Assembly (NCBI RefSeq): GCF_030269925.1
Contig: NC_085124.1
Span: 15,686,001 to 15,750,000 of the forward strand
DNA from: Bombyx mori
Lineage: Eukaryota > Arthropoda > Insecta > Lepidoptera > Bombycidae
Direction: 5' to 3'
DNA length: 64,000 nucleotides
Shown here: positions 45,886 to 57,050 of the stretch, one piece after another
Position numbering within the stretch: position 1 is the stretch's first letter
Layout: each line of letters begins with the position of its first letter
The notes under the pieces: model-generated
Databases searched by the model: none
Seen by the model: the letters and a program-made list of their open reading frames with translations, nothing else
Told to the model about the DNA's origin: nothing
Position numbers and translations under genes: made by a program

Positions 45886-47825
45886 ACAAATGTTATTTCT
45901 TTGGGGAATTGGGGGTTAACGGGAATATATAGTGGTGTGATACCTGGCTTAAAGCCGTAGAGCGGTCTCGCTGAGGGGAATTTTAATGGGAAATTTTTGA
46001 CACTGACCGGGACCCATTAGCGAGGGGTGGCATTCACCATTAATTCACGGAACTTTCTGTAGTTCACTAAATTACTTTAGGAGGACTGCAAACAGCGGTA
46101 ACGGAGGAGAGGTGCTGCGGGCTTACGTAGTTTGATCATGAGTTTGTTTCGCGTGTTTCGAAAGGACTATTGGGACTTAGATTGCTTTATTAATAAATGT
46201 AATGGAATGTTTTGTATCTAAGGAAGTAAAGTACTCGTACCCCTGTGCCCCACTTTGCCCGAAAATACTAATGTGGTTGATACAGTTACTCTACCTTTTT
46301 TAAATTTCATATAGCCATGAAAAACCGCACTTTCCAAGGTTCGACACACTAATATTAGACAACGGTAATCAGTAGACCATATCCATTGCCTGGGTAAGAC
46401 TGGTGATTTAAGTAGGCCGGGGAATACACCGTGTACTCATGTGACTAAATACGAGTCTAAAACGTGTTCTCGAATAACTCGCACGAGGCACGAATAGTGG
46501 GTGAAAATAAAGCTCACACAGTATTATTTGTGTAGTGAATGTCGGTAGCCCGCACGTGTAAGAACTATTATTATCCTTATTCTGCCGCGAAACATTTATC
46601 CATTCTGGTTCGAAACGTTAATATTAATATATGACAATAAGGTTAAAAGATTATATTATACAAGTAGTTGACCCGCGCATCTGCGTCTGCGTCACCCGCA
46701 TTGCTCGTCGTGCTCGTTTTGGATGTTTTATGCAAACTCCTCAGAATAAGTCACTCAATTCTCTCTTTGTACTTGAAAACACTGGAACAAAGGTTTCCTA
46801 AACATTTGTGGCTTTGATTAAATCTGTAAATGAATTTAATATAATTTCCATAAGGTTAAACATCATGCACCCCTGATCAAACGCGCACTAATGCAAACAC
46901 ACAGCGCAGCGCATAATGAGTATCTCTCCCTCGCACAATGAGCAATCTATAGCTAAATTAAACAACTCCCTGCTCTTGCTCGTTCACCGATCTAACGGTA
47001 GCTAGAATCGATATATTCTTTATATTGTTTAAAAAAACCACTGACGATATTTTTAGTAAAATCATTAAAAAATTGTAACTGTTGTAATAGAGACATTTAC
47101 CTCTGTTGTAATAGAGGTCAGAACCTCAAATTTGAAGCGGTATCCGCGGTGTGATGTCTACATACACACGTGCTCCAGTTACGTCAACACGCATCTATGC
47201 AATCAAAAAGTGCTTAATGTCCATTTTAAGCTCGGAGCCGACCGGATGAGACTCTATTTTAAAGCGGTACTTGCTTACAAGGCAGTGATACACTAGTGTA
47301 GTACTAAAGAGTAGAATGATTTATCCAAACTAGATTACATGGATTAGATTGCAGCATCTCTCTCGACACTGTTTTCACACAACAAGGGTACTTCAAGCCA
47401 TTTTCAAGGAATGGTCTAAGAAGTAATAGTAGTTTTATGCATTAGATTCAAAAAAGGCACATCTAGAAAATATATGTTGTGGTAATCCCCTTACCCCTGT
47501 GTGTTCAGCGTGAAGATGGTCGTGAGTGATCGGCTTATTTCGGCGAGGGTAATAGCCTTCATGCACAACGGCACAAGACACATACATTGTGTGAACTACG
47601 GGAAATAATTGCATTAATTACGTACCATGGGGTACAGGGGACACCGCCAAGAATGGTCCTGCAGTTGCTGTGCTGGCTTATCTACCAGCTATGGCTCGGG
47701 TTCATCAGGACGTCTACCATCTATGATCGAATGAGGTTTGCAATGTATAAATAGGTATATAAAGTACATATCGTGCTTTTATGGAAGAGCGGAGTCTCCT
47801 AGTACAGGCTTGCACGCTTAAAAGG
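45886..47825. other. Unassigned stretch with split Bm1 relics
   Basis: 46520-46660 ('gaatgtcggtagcccgcacg ... tattctgccgcgaaacattt') and 47130-47215 ('gcggtatccgcggtgtgatg ... cacgcatctatgcaatcaaa') look like the 5' and 3' parts of one old Bm1 (+) separated by about 470 bp. No gene. Confidence 0.4.
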
Positions 47826-48446
47826 CGAGTGTGGTGTTCGCTCACGCGGCCCGTACACACATAGACACCCTTCAATCTCTACAATCCCGCTTTTGCAGGT
47901 TAGCCGTCGGAGCTCCGTGGTTCGTGAGGAACGTTGACCTACACGACGACCTGGGCCTCGAATCTATACAGAAATACATGAAGTCAGATAATCAGATGAT
48001 AATCGCCTTATCGTAGCCGCCGCTGACTACTCCCCGAATCCTGATCATGCAGGAGCCAGTCACCGTCGACGCCCTAGACACGTCCTTACGGATCCATCAG
48101 ATCCAATAACCTTTGCACTAGACGCCTTCAGCTCTAGGAGCAGGCTTAGGGACCTCGGTAACCGTACTCGTCGAACTCGACAAAGAGTTCGCCGTGCAAC
48201 CTAACCCATGAATCAGCTCGCTGAGTTTCTCGCCGGATCTTCTCAGCGGGTCGCGATTCCGATCCGGTAGTAGATTCATTCGCGAAGCAGCTACTCTTGA
48301 GTTGTTAGGTCTCCTTCGGAGGCGCTCGGGTAGCTGTTAGCAAATCCCACCCCTCCTGGCTGAGCCTTTGCTCGCCCACCTGTCCTGGTGAAACTGGAAA
48401 GGCCTCCGGGCCACCAGTAATCCTTCAATCATAAAAAAAAAAAAAA
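47826..48446 (+). pseudogene. Jockey-like LINE: ORF2 C-terminus and 3' UTR
   Basis: The plus frame from 47829 reads V-V-F-A-H-A-A-R-T-H-I-D-T-L-Q-S-L-Q-S-R-F-C-R-L-A-V-G, the conserved region after the reverse transcriptase of Jockey-type ORF2. A frameshift follows near 47985. The other frame gives P-N-P-D-H-A-G-A-S, T-D-P-S-D-P-I-T-F-A-L-D-A-F and the terminal R-T-R-Q-R-V-R-R-A-T with a stop at about 48200. The 3' UTR and poly-A (48434-48452) follow. Parent family of the insertion at 11410-11692. Confidence 0.8.
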
Positions 48447-48689
48447 AAAAACGCTTAAAAGGAGACTCCACTCATTGTATTACTTTAACTCGCTTTTGAA
48501 AAAAAAGTAATTTAGTATTTAGTTTTTATCAATAAACTAGTCCAAGAGAATAATGCCAGAGACGCAGACATGTTTCACATGGTCCTACTGCAGCACGCAA
48601 CAGTCTCAACCCGCGGTACATAGATACTGTTAACCCACCACTGTTATCAATATCAAATAATGGTTGAGTTTGTGTTGGACGCGTGAACT

Positions 48690-49145
48690 GGAATACATCA
48701 AAGGGACCGGAATCGCATCTGTACCGGGCTACTACCAAAGTGTCGTTTGCGTAACAAGCTACGCTCAGCAACGGGAGAGGAGAGCAAAGGGCACCCACGA
48801 AGCCGATGTCTCATAGGAGAGGGCCGAAGACCGACCCCTGAGGAACACATGTGCACACAACAGACTTTCCTCGGAGTAGGACCCGATCAGCCGATGAAAA
48901 TACTCGGTAACACCGTGATACTCTAGCGCACCCGCGATCACCGCTCAGGGTAGGGTGTTGAACGCGTTGGCCAAGTGCAGGGACACCGCCCCGGCCGCAA
49001 GCTTCATCAGGAAGAGCGCACACGCACATATAAACACAAACTTCAATCCTAAAGCGAGAATTTGAGATGAAGCAAAGACACCCGCTCGCCGTGAACACAT
49101 CGCTTCAGACAACGTAATAGATACGGCACGCGTCGCAATCAACAT
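48690..49145 (-). pseudogene. R1-type LINE reverse-transcriptase fragment
   Basis: The minus strand shows G-A-V-S-L-H-L-A-N-A-F-N-T-L-P (49008-48955), then in shifted frames E-Y-F-H-R-L-I-G-S-Y, V-P-Q-G-S-V-F-G-P-L-L (near 48830) and C-Y-A-N-D-T-L-V-V-A-R (48757-48725). These are the successive reverse-transcriptase blocks of R1-clade LINEs. In the catalytic box the first Asp of A-D-D is replaced by Asn. Frameshifts between blocks make it inactive. Confidence 0.75.
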
Positions 49146-51524
49146 TCACGGGTTTCGTTAAAATTAATTGACGTTAGATTATATTGAACAAATAATATGA
49201 GCGGATCCTATTTCATCTAGTTTAATAATTAGAATTGATGTTTATCGTCTCTGTGATCGTAGATACGACGTAAGACATATGGCTTTGTGACCTCTTCAGT
49301 CGGACTAGTAGTCATGAAGTCTCAACGGTAATGCCTATCCGCTATGTGTATATAACGCCTGAGGTGGACGCGCCGGCCTCCTCGAGCCACTGTGGACACT
49401 TCCTCATCACAGGTGAGTATGCTTGTAGGAATTACATATGAAACTGCTAGAATTACTTACAATTACCTAAGTGCTAAGAACTGGTACGATTTGCACCTTG
49501 AAAACTGTAAATTATCAGAAATGTTGGATCCAGTAAAACCACAATAATGAAAGCGAGATAAAGTATAGTAACTTAAAGTAATTTCAACTATGCTAAGACA
49601 GCGTCCATCGAATTTATTTAACGTGTTAAATTTCACTTAAAATTTATATATTCTTTAAATTATATTTTCATAGTTCAAAAATTACTAAAAATTTTTTTTG
49701 TTACTATATAATTCAGACAATGATGTATTCCATCACTGTTAACTGTCAAATTTTGTTTCCTTGATTCAATATGTAGTTGATAAAGGTCTAGTAGATGTTT
49801 TAATGGACCTAATGGAGCCTGAGAAGTGAACTCAGTTCACGTGAATTTATTTGTGATAAAGTCTACTATTGTACCTGAACGAAAAAACAACGCTCTTTTA
49901 CAAAAGGTCGATTTTAGTGCTCCCAATTGCCATATTTAAATGAACTTCTCACGAACTAAGCTGCAAAAATGATAATTTCCAAGTACGACTTTAAATTCTT
50001 TAAAGATAGAAGAACTATTTTAGTAACTGAAAATTCACAAGAAAGTGTAGGTGCCCTTCAAATCACATAAATTAATATCGTTATACTCGTAGTATAGCAT
50101 CTACGTGTAGTTACATAGAATGTTGCAGATGCCGTATAATGAAGAATTATAAACTATTTGATATCAACTAGTAATGCCTAACATCGTGGACTTCTAAGAA
50201 TAGACGACGGCTTATAAATATTTATAATACTCGTAGTGTTAATAATTGCGATCCGGGGTGCGCGATTGGATACGGGATCATCGTATCGGCGATCTATCAT
50301 TCATGTTAATACAAATAAAATTCAACCTTACGTCTCAAAGAGTAGAATGAAATTGAAACTTTATCTACGAGATAAAGGTTTGACATCAGATGTTCCACGA
50401 TGTTCTCACAAGTGGACATAGTGGTGATTCAAGTCCATCGAGCTTCAATTAAATGGTTTCTTTAATTAATATACTAATTAAATACACGTTCGTGCACATT
50501 TATGTTCATAGGATGGTAGCCCTGTCAACTCAAAAGAAGCGCGAATCTATTATTTGAGGTTAGAGAACCTGAATGATAATGTTCTCACAGGTAATTGGTT
50601 AGGCATACACCGCGTTACACCGCGCCCTCCGAATACCTAGAGATCCTGACGTAGCGCTCTGAACGTCTTACAACGCCTAGTAGTGATTTACTAAAGGTCA
50701 ATGCGAGTAGATACCACTATTTTGCTTATTTCTTTCGTAAAACAAATACGCAGTTTGGTCTTAATTATGTATATAGAATATTGACTATCTAGCTAAGCTA
50801 TATCTTTAGGTTGGCAGCTGCATTCGCGTTGTGCTGTCTAGGCAACAGATAAATAAAAACATTACCCTAGCTGGGTAGCAAGACGCAGGTTCCACTTGAC
50901 AATAATCGCCTACGTGAGCCCACAAGCTACACGACGTGGATGTCGCCACCCACCGTGAGACGAGACATGGTATATGTATTGTAGAACGGCCGAATCCACT
51001 AGTCATCCTATGCGACACCCTCCGGAAGAGACGGGGTGGAGGTATCCTAGACCACGCAGGCGAGATCGTTTAACATTCTTTCTATTACAAATATTCTATG
51101 GCGTGCTATGCGTGAGCGAGCGTTATAAAGAGTAAGCGCGAACATTTAGCCTGTGTTGGATGATAATAATTCAGCCGGGTGACGCGGCGGCGCCGGCACT
51201 CGCCGGGTGGATGCGTGTAACGTGATAAATTCACCTGCCCGACAGTTCCTTCTGTTTCATACTCTATCCGTGACAGTGCTAATCTTTTGTTTTCCAATTC
51301 TCGGTATCTGACAACAATAAATACTACACAGAGTTCATTTTGATATTTTATTTATATTTCTATGTCAATACCGTTTTATTCTTTGTATTTATTTTCTTAA
51401 GTTATGTTTAAGGTATTTTTTTTATTTATTAAATTTAGTATCAGCGTCATTTTTTTTGAAATGTTCCTTTACAATTAGAGTCAGTAATAAATTAAATTAT
51501 TAAAATTAACACACACAAACATAC
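49146..51524. other. Unassigned stretch with Bm1 relics
   Basis: 50660-50870 (+) and 50900-50995 (-, 'gtcgccacccaccgtgagac gagacatgg') resemble old Bm1 pieces. The remainder is AT-rich without a gene. Confidence 0.35.
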
Positions 51525-51765
51525 TAGTGATAGGACGTCTTGAGAGTCCGCGCGGGTAGGTACCACCGCCCTGCCTATTTCTGCCGTGAAGCAGTAATGC
51601 GTTTCGGCTTGAAGAGCGGGGTAACCGCTGTACTGTACTGTACTGAGACATTCGAACTCATGTCTTGAGATTGTTACGTTGTAGATGTACATGGGCTCCG
51701 CTAACCACTTAACCCCAGATGGGCTCTGAGCTCGTCTAACTATCTTAGCAATAAAAGCATAATAA
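51525..51765 (+). mobile_element. Bm1 SINE, 5'-truncated
   Basis: 'actagtgataggacgtcttg' to 'atcttagcaataaaa'. It has a small CTGTA triplication (tgtactgtactgtactgag) and a short deletion before 'gttacgttgtagatg'. Confidence 0.88.
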
Positions 51766-51837
51766 TATATTATTTCGTCACTATAACATCTCATACAACG
51801 ACTAAGGTACTCATAGGACACTGGTCTGGTCGCTACC

Positions 51838-52290
51838 GGCACCTCGTCACCCGGAGGGAAAGGCCTCGGAGTGCCACCACTGAAGTGGTTGTGACGAGAA
51901 CATGGCGGAGCACACGCTCGCGTACTGTAGAAGAGCAACCCGGTCGGCGGTGTATTTCGTACAGCAGACTGGTTCTAACCCAGCAGGTTATCCTGGAACA
52001 TCAGCGGCATCGCCCGCGGGGATTGACGGGCCGCTATACCGCGTAGACTGGCGTTGTTGGTCGCCGACGACCCTAAGGACCTAAAGGGTCCTAAATCCGG
52101 GCAGAGGTCGGACGTCGGCTGAGAGAGTGCAAAGTGGAGTCGTTTGGTGTGGTAGGGCCATCCTTGGGCTCGCGGTCTGCTCCCAACATCTGCAGACCGT
52201 CAAGTTCCATATATACTGCGTGCCCCTTAGGCACGGATACCTCATGGGAGGTTCGGCCCCATACTCCAAAGAAAAAAACATTCTTAAGTT
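51838..52290 (+). mobile_element. R1-like LINE 3' UTR copy
   Basis: Same block order as 42155-43053: 'caacccggtcggcggtgtat', 'gagagtgcaaagtggagtcg', 'cttgggctcgcggtctgctc', 'aacatctgcagaccgtcaag', ending in an A run at 52268-52278. Confidence 0.65.
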
Positions 52291-52689
52291 TAATGTTTCT
52301 TCTGAATTTATCGTAGCGTCCTAACAACTGTAGCTTTAGCGTATTACTATAGCACTCGAGTTGAATCCGTTTCCTATAGCCGTGACTGCAGAGAGTGCAG
52401 GTAGTCAATTCGGAACGTGCAAATGATTTAGTGGCGCAGATCGCGCGTAATGCCGTTACGGAACCATGATTCACTGACAATAATTAGCTCTGGTTAATGA
52501 CAGCATCAATGGCGTGGGGGAATCAACCAGCGCCGGCTCGGTTGAGATCGGTGTATTTAATTTCAGATGTGCATATGCTGAAAGCCAATCTGGATTAAAA
52601 CGTCACTAACGTGCTCGTAATAGGTGAAGGTGTACCCCACATACAATAGATATTTATTTACTATATGAAGTTGCCATTTTACATGGAAG
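52291..52689. other. Unassigned stretch
   Basis: Nothing recognised. Confidence 0.35.
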
Positions 52690-53060
52690 TGGCCATTTGA
52701 AATGGAATTTATGTATGGCTGTCAATACACGAATATATGGAAAAAAATGGAATTATATTTTACAAATACAGTAATTTGTTTATTGATTAGCGTTTTGTTT
52801 TCACTACATTTGTACCTTATTGGAGATGGAAATTTTGATCTAAAAAAAGGACCTCGTCGTCACCCAAAATTAAACTCAACAATCACGAATTGACCCTTTG
52901 AGCGCGAACCGCCGATAGGTCAACTCTCTATTAACGCGTATAAAGTGCGGAGTGTCGGAATACCGACTATTTTCGGAATTTGATCATAGGTGTTAGGTAG
53001 GTAATTACTGCGTCTGTGTACTGCGAGGAACTGGACACAATGATATAGGAGCTTGTTGGC
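52690..53060 (+). pseudogene. Decayed mariner transposon, copy 3, left part
   Basis: The frame from 52822 reads G-D-G-N-F-D-L-K-K-G-P-R-R, the linker after the second DNA-binding helix in mariner transposases. Near 53015 it reads V-Y-C-E-E-L-D-T-M-I. Much of the middle is deleted. The sequence continues on the far side of the BEL/Pao element at 60167. Confidence 0.7.
53056..53060. repeat. TSD of BEL/Pao element, left copy
   Basis: TTGGC, repeated at 60167-60171. Five bases is the usual BEL/Pao length. Confidence 0.9.
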
Positions 53061-54091
53061 TGTTGGGTACGCAGCACGTCACCCGTATCAATAAGGCGAG
53101 TGACGTCAACCCAGGTTGGACGGGTTTATGAATCTTATAAGATTTCTTGAAATCCTATAAGACGCCGGATGCCCGTCTCGTGGCGATTATTCGTGTCGAT
53201 CTGAAGCAGTCGATGTAGGGTCCTGAGGTGTACGATATCGTACAAGCTCACTCGAAATTAAAACTCAAAACTTTACTAATTAACGTAAACCGAGCCGACC
53301 GATCTGTCAATACAACCGAATTCAATAACCGACGATCTTTTAAATGGTCCTCAAGTCTTCAATAAATATTATTAAATATCTTCGAGGCGCTGATGTCTTT
53401 ACTCGTGCTTTTTTTTGTAATCTTCGTTCGGAGGGTCGGCGGCCGGCGGTTGGCAGGTAGTCGGTCGAGGGTCGGTCGGTAGGTCGGCAGGTACCTGACA
53501 ACGTCGCAGGGTCGCTTAACTACCTCGGAATGTTACCCTACAGAGATCTCGTGTAAAATACGGCTCTCGTCGAGATCATTTTCACTATGATCGGCTCGGT
53601 TTATTCGTTATATCTATTTATTTAATAAATGTATATACTAATGCCTTATACTTAACTATTCTATGTTGTAATCCCTATCGATACATATAACTTATTCTAT
53701 GCTTAATCTATATGACGCGCCCGTATAAACAAAATACCCGGTCCTGAACACAGATAAATGCTGTTTGTTACATCGTTTCGGGACGCGGGCCGGGCGCGTG
53801 TTCATTTAAGTTAATATGCTAATCTTAAAACTATCGGGAATAATAAAGCAAAAGTGTATACTATTTATTTCAAAGCAACTTACGTTCTATTCTTAATAAA
53901 ATCTATGTGCACGTTATCAATATCCTTATCTATCTATATGCACTCTATATAATTTATCTATTTGTTATTTATCTATTTGTTATAACTCTATGTCTATGTA
54001 CGTATCTATATAAATCTATTATTCTATTCTATATTCTATTATATTCTTCAACTTATTCTATAATTATGGGGCGACGCCGCTGTCGCCAACA
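53061..54091 (-). repeat. 3' LTR (relative to element)
   Basis: 1031 bp, plus strand from tgttgggtacgcagc to ctgtcgccaaca. The same sequence is at 59136-60166. It contains a GGTCGG-rich tract (53443-53503) and CTATC/TATT tandem motifs near 53930-54010. The 67-codon plus frame inside (53907) recurs in the other LTR and is not a gene. Confidence 0.95.
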
Positions 54092-56553
54092 TCCTCCCCC
54101 TCGTGCGTAGCACCGACTCCTTGTCGTGGCGACTCTATGGGCGTGGGCTCGTCGCTCGTTGCAGGCACCAGTAGGATCATCTTGGAGGCAGGTCTCTTAA
54201 GCAAACCGCCGCTCGTTCTGACGTCGACGGTTCGTACACGGTTGTCGGGACCTGGGTAGGTGTGGACAACTTGCCCGCGCGGCCATGTGTTGCGTGGCAG
54301 CGTGGAGTCCACTATGAGGACGGTATCCCCACACTGCAAGTCCTCGCCAGCTGCTCTCCCGTCGATCTTCCTGGGCAGCAGCGTGGGCAGGTATTCCTTG
54401 ACCCACCTACTCCAGAAGTGGTCTGCCATACGCTGCGCCACTCTCCATGTCCTTTTGCCGGTCAGGTCTTCGTCTCTGTAGTCGCCGATGCTCGGAGCTC
54501 CGCAGGACCTCCCTATGAGAAAGTGGTTCGGCGTGAGTGCTTCTAACTCCCAACTCTCTTCCCTAGCGACGAGCGGTCGCGAGTTGATGACGTGCTCTGC
54601 CTCCAACAGAAGAGTGTGCAGAACTTCTTCCCTCGGGTGTCTTTCCTTCAGTGTGACCGCCAGCGCGGTCTTCACGGACCGCACCAAGCGTTCCCACGCG
54701 CCTCCCATATTCGGCGCTCCTGGCGGGATGAACTTCCATTTTATGTTCATCTGAGCGGCCCGTGACACGACGTCTGTTTCCCTCGCGTTCTCGATCGCCT
54801 GCTTGAGCTCCTTGTTAGCGCCGACGAAGTTAGTCCCATTGTCGCTGTAAATGACTTTGGGCGTTCCTCGCCGGGCGGCCATCCTGCGCAGCGCTAACAG
54901 CATTGAGTCTGCCGTCAGTGACGCTGCTAGCTCCATGTGAACTGCTCTCGTGGTGAGGCATGTGAACAGCACGCCCCACCTCTTCTCGTGACGTCGTCCT
55001 ACAGTCACCGTCATCGGCCCGAAGTAATCGACGGCAGCACAGGTGAACGGCGGCTCTCCATGTCGTAGCCGCTCTATCGGCAGGTTTCCGGTGGGCGGTA
55101 GGCGTGGTGTACTCCGATAGACCTTGCACCACTGGCATCGGACGGCCGTCGCTCGAATGATCGATCTTAGACCTAGGATCCAGTAGCGCTGCCGCACCTC
55201 GTTCATCACCGTTGCGTGGTTACCGTGCTGGAACGCCTCGTGATAGTGTTTGATCAATAATCTCGCTATCACGTGCTTCCCGTCCAGCACGATCGGTCGC
55301 TTGCAGCCTGCATCTATGTATTGCGCTGCGTCGATACGTCCGCGCAGGCGCAACAGGCCATCTTCCATCACGACGTCGAGCCGTCGCAACTTGGGGTGAC
55401 GTTCGGGATCTTTTTCACCGAAGCTCTCTCCTTGGCTGCTTCTCAGTAGGATCTTCTCCGCCTTCTTCAAGTGGGGCGGATCGAGCGGCAGCCACGCTTC
55501 TGTAGGTGCTTCTGGAGTCCTTATCTTCCATGTTGATCGGGGCTGCTTCGCTCGCGTCGTCCTCCACGTGGGATCTTGCTGCTCCAATTGTCTGGACACG
55601 CAGGCGCTCTCCTTCCGGGGTCGACACAGCTCGATAAATTGGAGGACCCTGGCTGTTGCTCTCAATAACTTGACCCAGCTCGAGAATCTGTGCGGATCGG
55701 GCGTGGGTCTAGCGTCAGCGGTCCTCGCAGTGGCGACCAGGAAGGCCTCTTTCTCTTCTCCAGACGGTTCTTGCTTGAATGTTCGCGGCTTGGGCCAGCG
55801 CGATTCATCCCACGTCAGGAACTCGGGTCCATTAAACCACCGATGCGTGTGGTCGAAATCCGCCGGCGCCTCCCTAGTTGCGTCGTCTGCTGGGTTTTGC
55901 GAGCCAGGCACCCATCGCCATTCTTGGGGCTTCGTTGACTCTTCTATCTCGGCGAGTCGGTGCGCAACGAAAGGTTTGAACGTGCGTGGGTCGGTCTTTA
56001 TCCATGTCAGAACTGTACTGGAGTCAGTCCAGTACGTCCTTCTGCCGACCGCGATGTCCAATTCGTTCGCTATCGCCTGCGCCATCCTTGTCCCCAGCAG
56101 TGCAGCTTGCAGCTCCAGCCTTGGGATAGAGACTGGTCTCAGTGGGGTCACCCTGGCTTTCCCTGCTAGAAGCGTGACGCGGTAGGTGCTCTCGTCTGTC
56201 CTCTGACGCCAATAGACTGCACACGCGTAGGCCTTCTCGCTGGCGTCGGTGAACGTGTGCAGCTCCCCCTCAGTGTTACAGTACGAGAAGCACCTTGCTA
56301 TTCGGAGGCCTTGCAACATGCGAAGGTTCTCCATATAGCGTTTCCACGCCACCTCGTCCTTTTCCAGGATGACGTCGTCCCAGTCGATCCCGCTCCGCCA
56401 AATGCTCTGAATGAGCGCTTTCCCTTCTATTAGCACGGGTGATGCCAGCCCCATAGGGTCGAAGGTTGACATTACCGCGCTAGTCACTTCTCGTTTGGTC
56501 GGGGTTCGTGCTTCTATATCCTTTGAGTCTCGTGGATGGATCCAGAAAACCAT
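54064..56553 (-). pseudogene. BEL/Pao pol: RNase H, integrase, C-terminal domain
   Basis: An 829-codon open frame that starts within the pol remnant, after the lost RT core, and ends inside the LTR. RNase H: D103 (F-T-D-A-S), E147 (P-R-L-E-L), D176 (W-T-D-S-S) and a final Asp in N-P-A-D-D. Integrase: an H-H-C-C zinc region (H436/H442 area, C473, C476), catalytic D509 (A-V-D-Y-F-G), D571 (Y-S-D-N-G-T-N-F) and E621 (G-G-A-W-E). Then a DUF5641-like region with E-Y-L-P-T-L and G-D-T-V-L-I-V-D. No internal stop. The ATG at 56553 is probably not a natural start; in an intact element this would be part of a gag-pol fusion. Confidence 0.9.
54092..54102 (-). other. Polypurine tract
   Basis: GAGGGGGAGGA on the minus strand, directly before the 3' LTR. 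Primer site for plus-strand DNA synthesis. Confidence 0.8.
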
Positions 56554-57050
56554 CTCGTCCGACTCATAGAACCACCGCGGCCCAGGGTCTTTTCTTCCTT
56601 CGACCCCAGCTCTATGTCTCCTGGGGTCACACCGCCTGCGAGGCTCGCCAGAATGCAGCGCCTTCTATTGCCCACGCGGCTTCTGAATATCGATGTCTGT
56701 AATCCTTGGCATTCTTATTTGTAACGAACGACGCCGCGCTCGGTGAACAGGCCGCTCCAAATATGACCGACGTCATTCTATACTCTTTGGAGCGGCCTCG
56801 CGTCGATCTTCTCTATAGAGGAATCTTGGGCTGTCGCGGTCCTCGTTCCTGATCCTTATCTGCAGGAACCTCTCCTTGATGTCCGCGACAACTACGACGA
56901 GCCTTTTCCGGAACCGCAACAACGCTTCGAACAGGGATTGTAGGTCCGAGTTTCGAAGCGGCCATCATCGCGTCTCCAACCTCTGTCGTCCTCCTTCTCC
57001 AAGATGTCAAACGCCTTCGCCTCCATATCCGTGCTCGGACGCTTGGGTGG
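56554..57050 (-). pseudogene. BEL/Pao reverse-transcriptase remnant, catalytic core deleted
   Basis: Continuity with RT can be read in shifted frames. There is a linker with M-E-A-K-A-F-D-I-L-E-K, then F-E-A-L-L-R-F-R-K-R-L, the motif A-D-I-K-E-R-F-L-Q-I-R-I-R (first catalytic Asp region), S-V-I-F-G-A-A-C-S-P and N-A-K-D-Y-R-H-R-Y, and finally L-G-S-K-E-E-K-T-L-G before W-F-Y-E-S-D-E-M. The segment that should hold Y-x-D-D, between A-W-A-I-E-G and L-G-S-K-E, is missing (no such codons between 56553 and 56830), a loss of very roughly 60-70 residues by family comparison. At least two frame changes and a stop add to this. Confidence 0.8.

Noticed and set aside
53907..54110. Short plus-strand frame in the LTR, repeated at 59982-60239
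   Set aside because: Identical because the LTRs are identical; composition is CTAT/TATT repeats. Not a gene.
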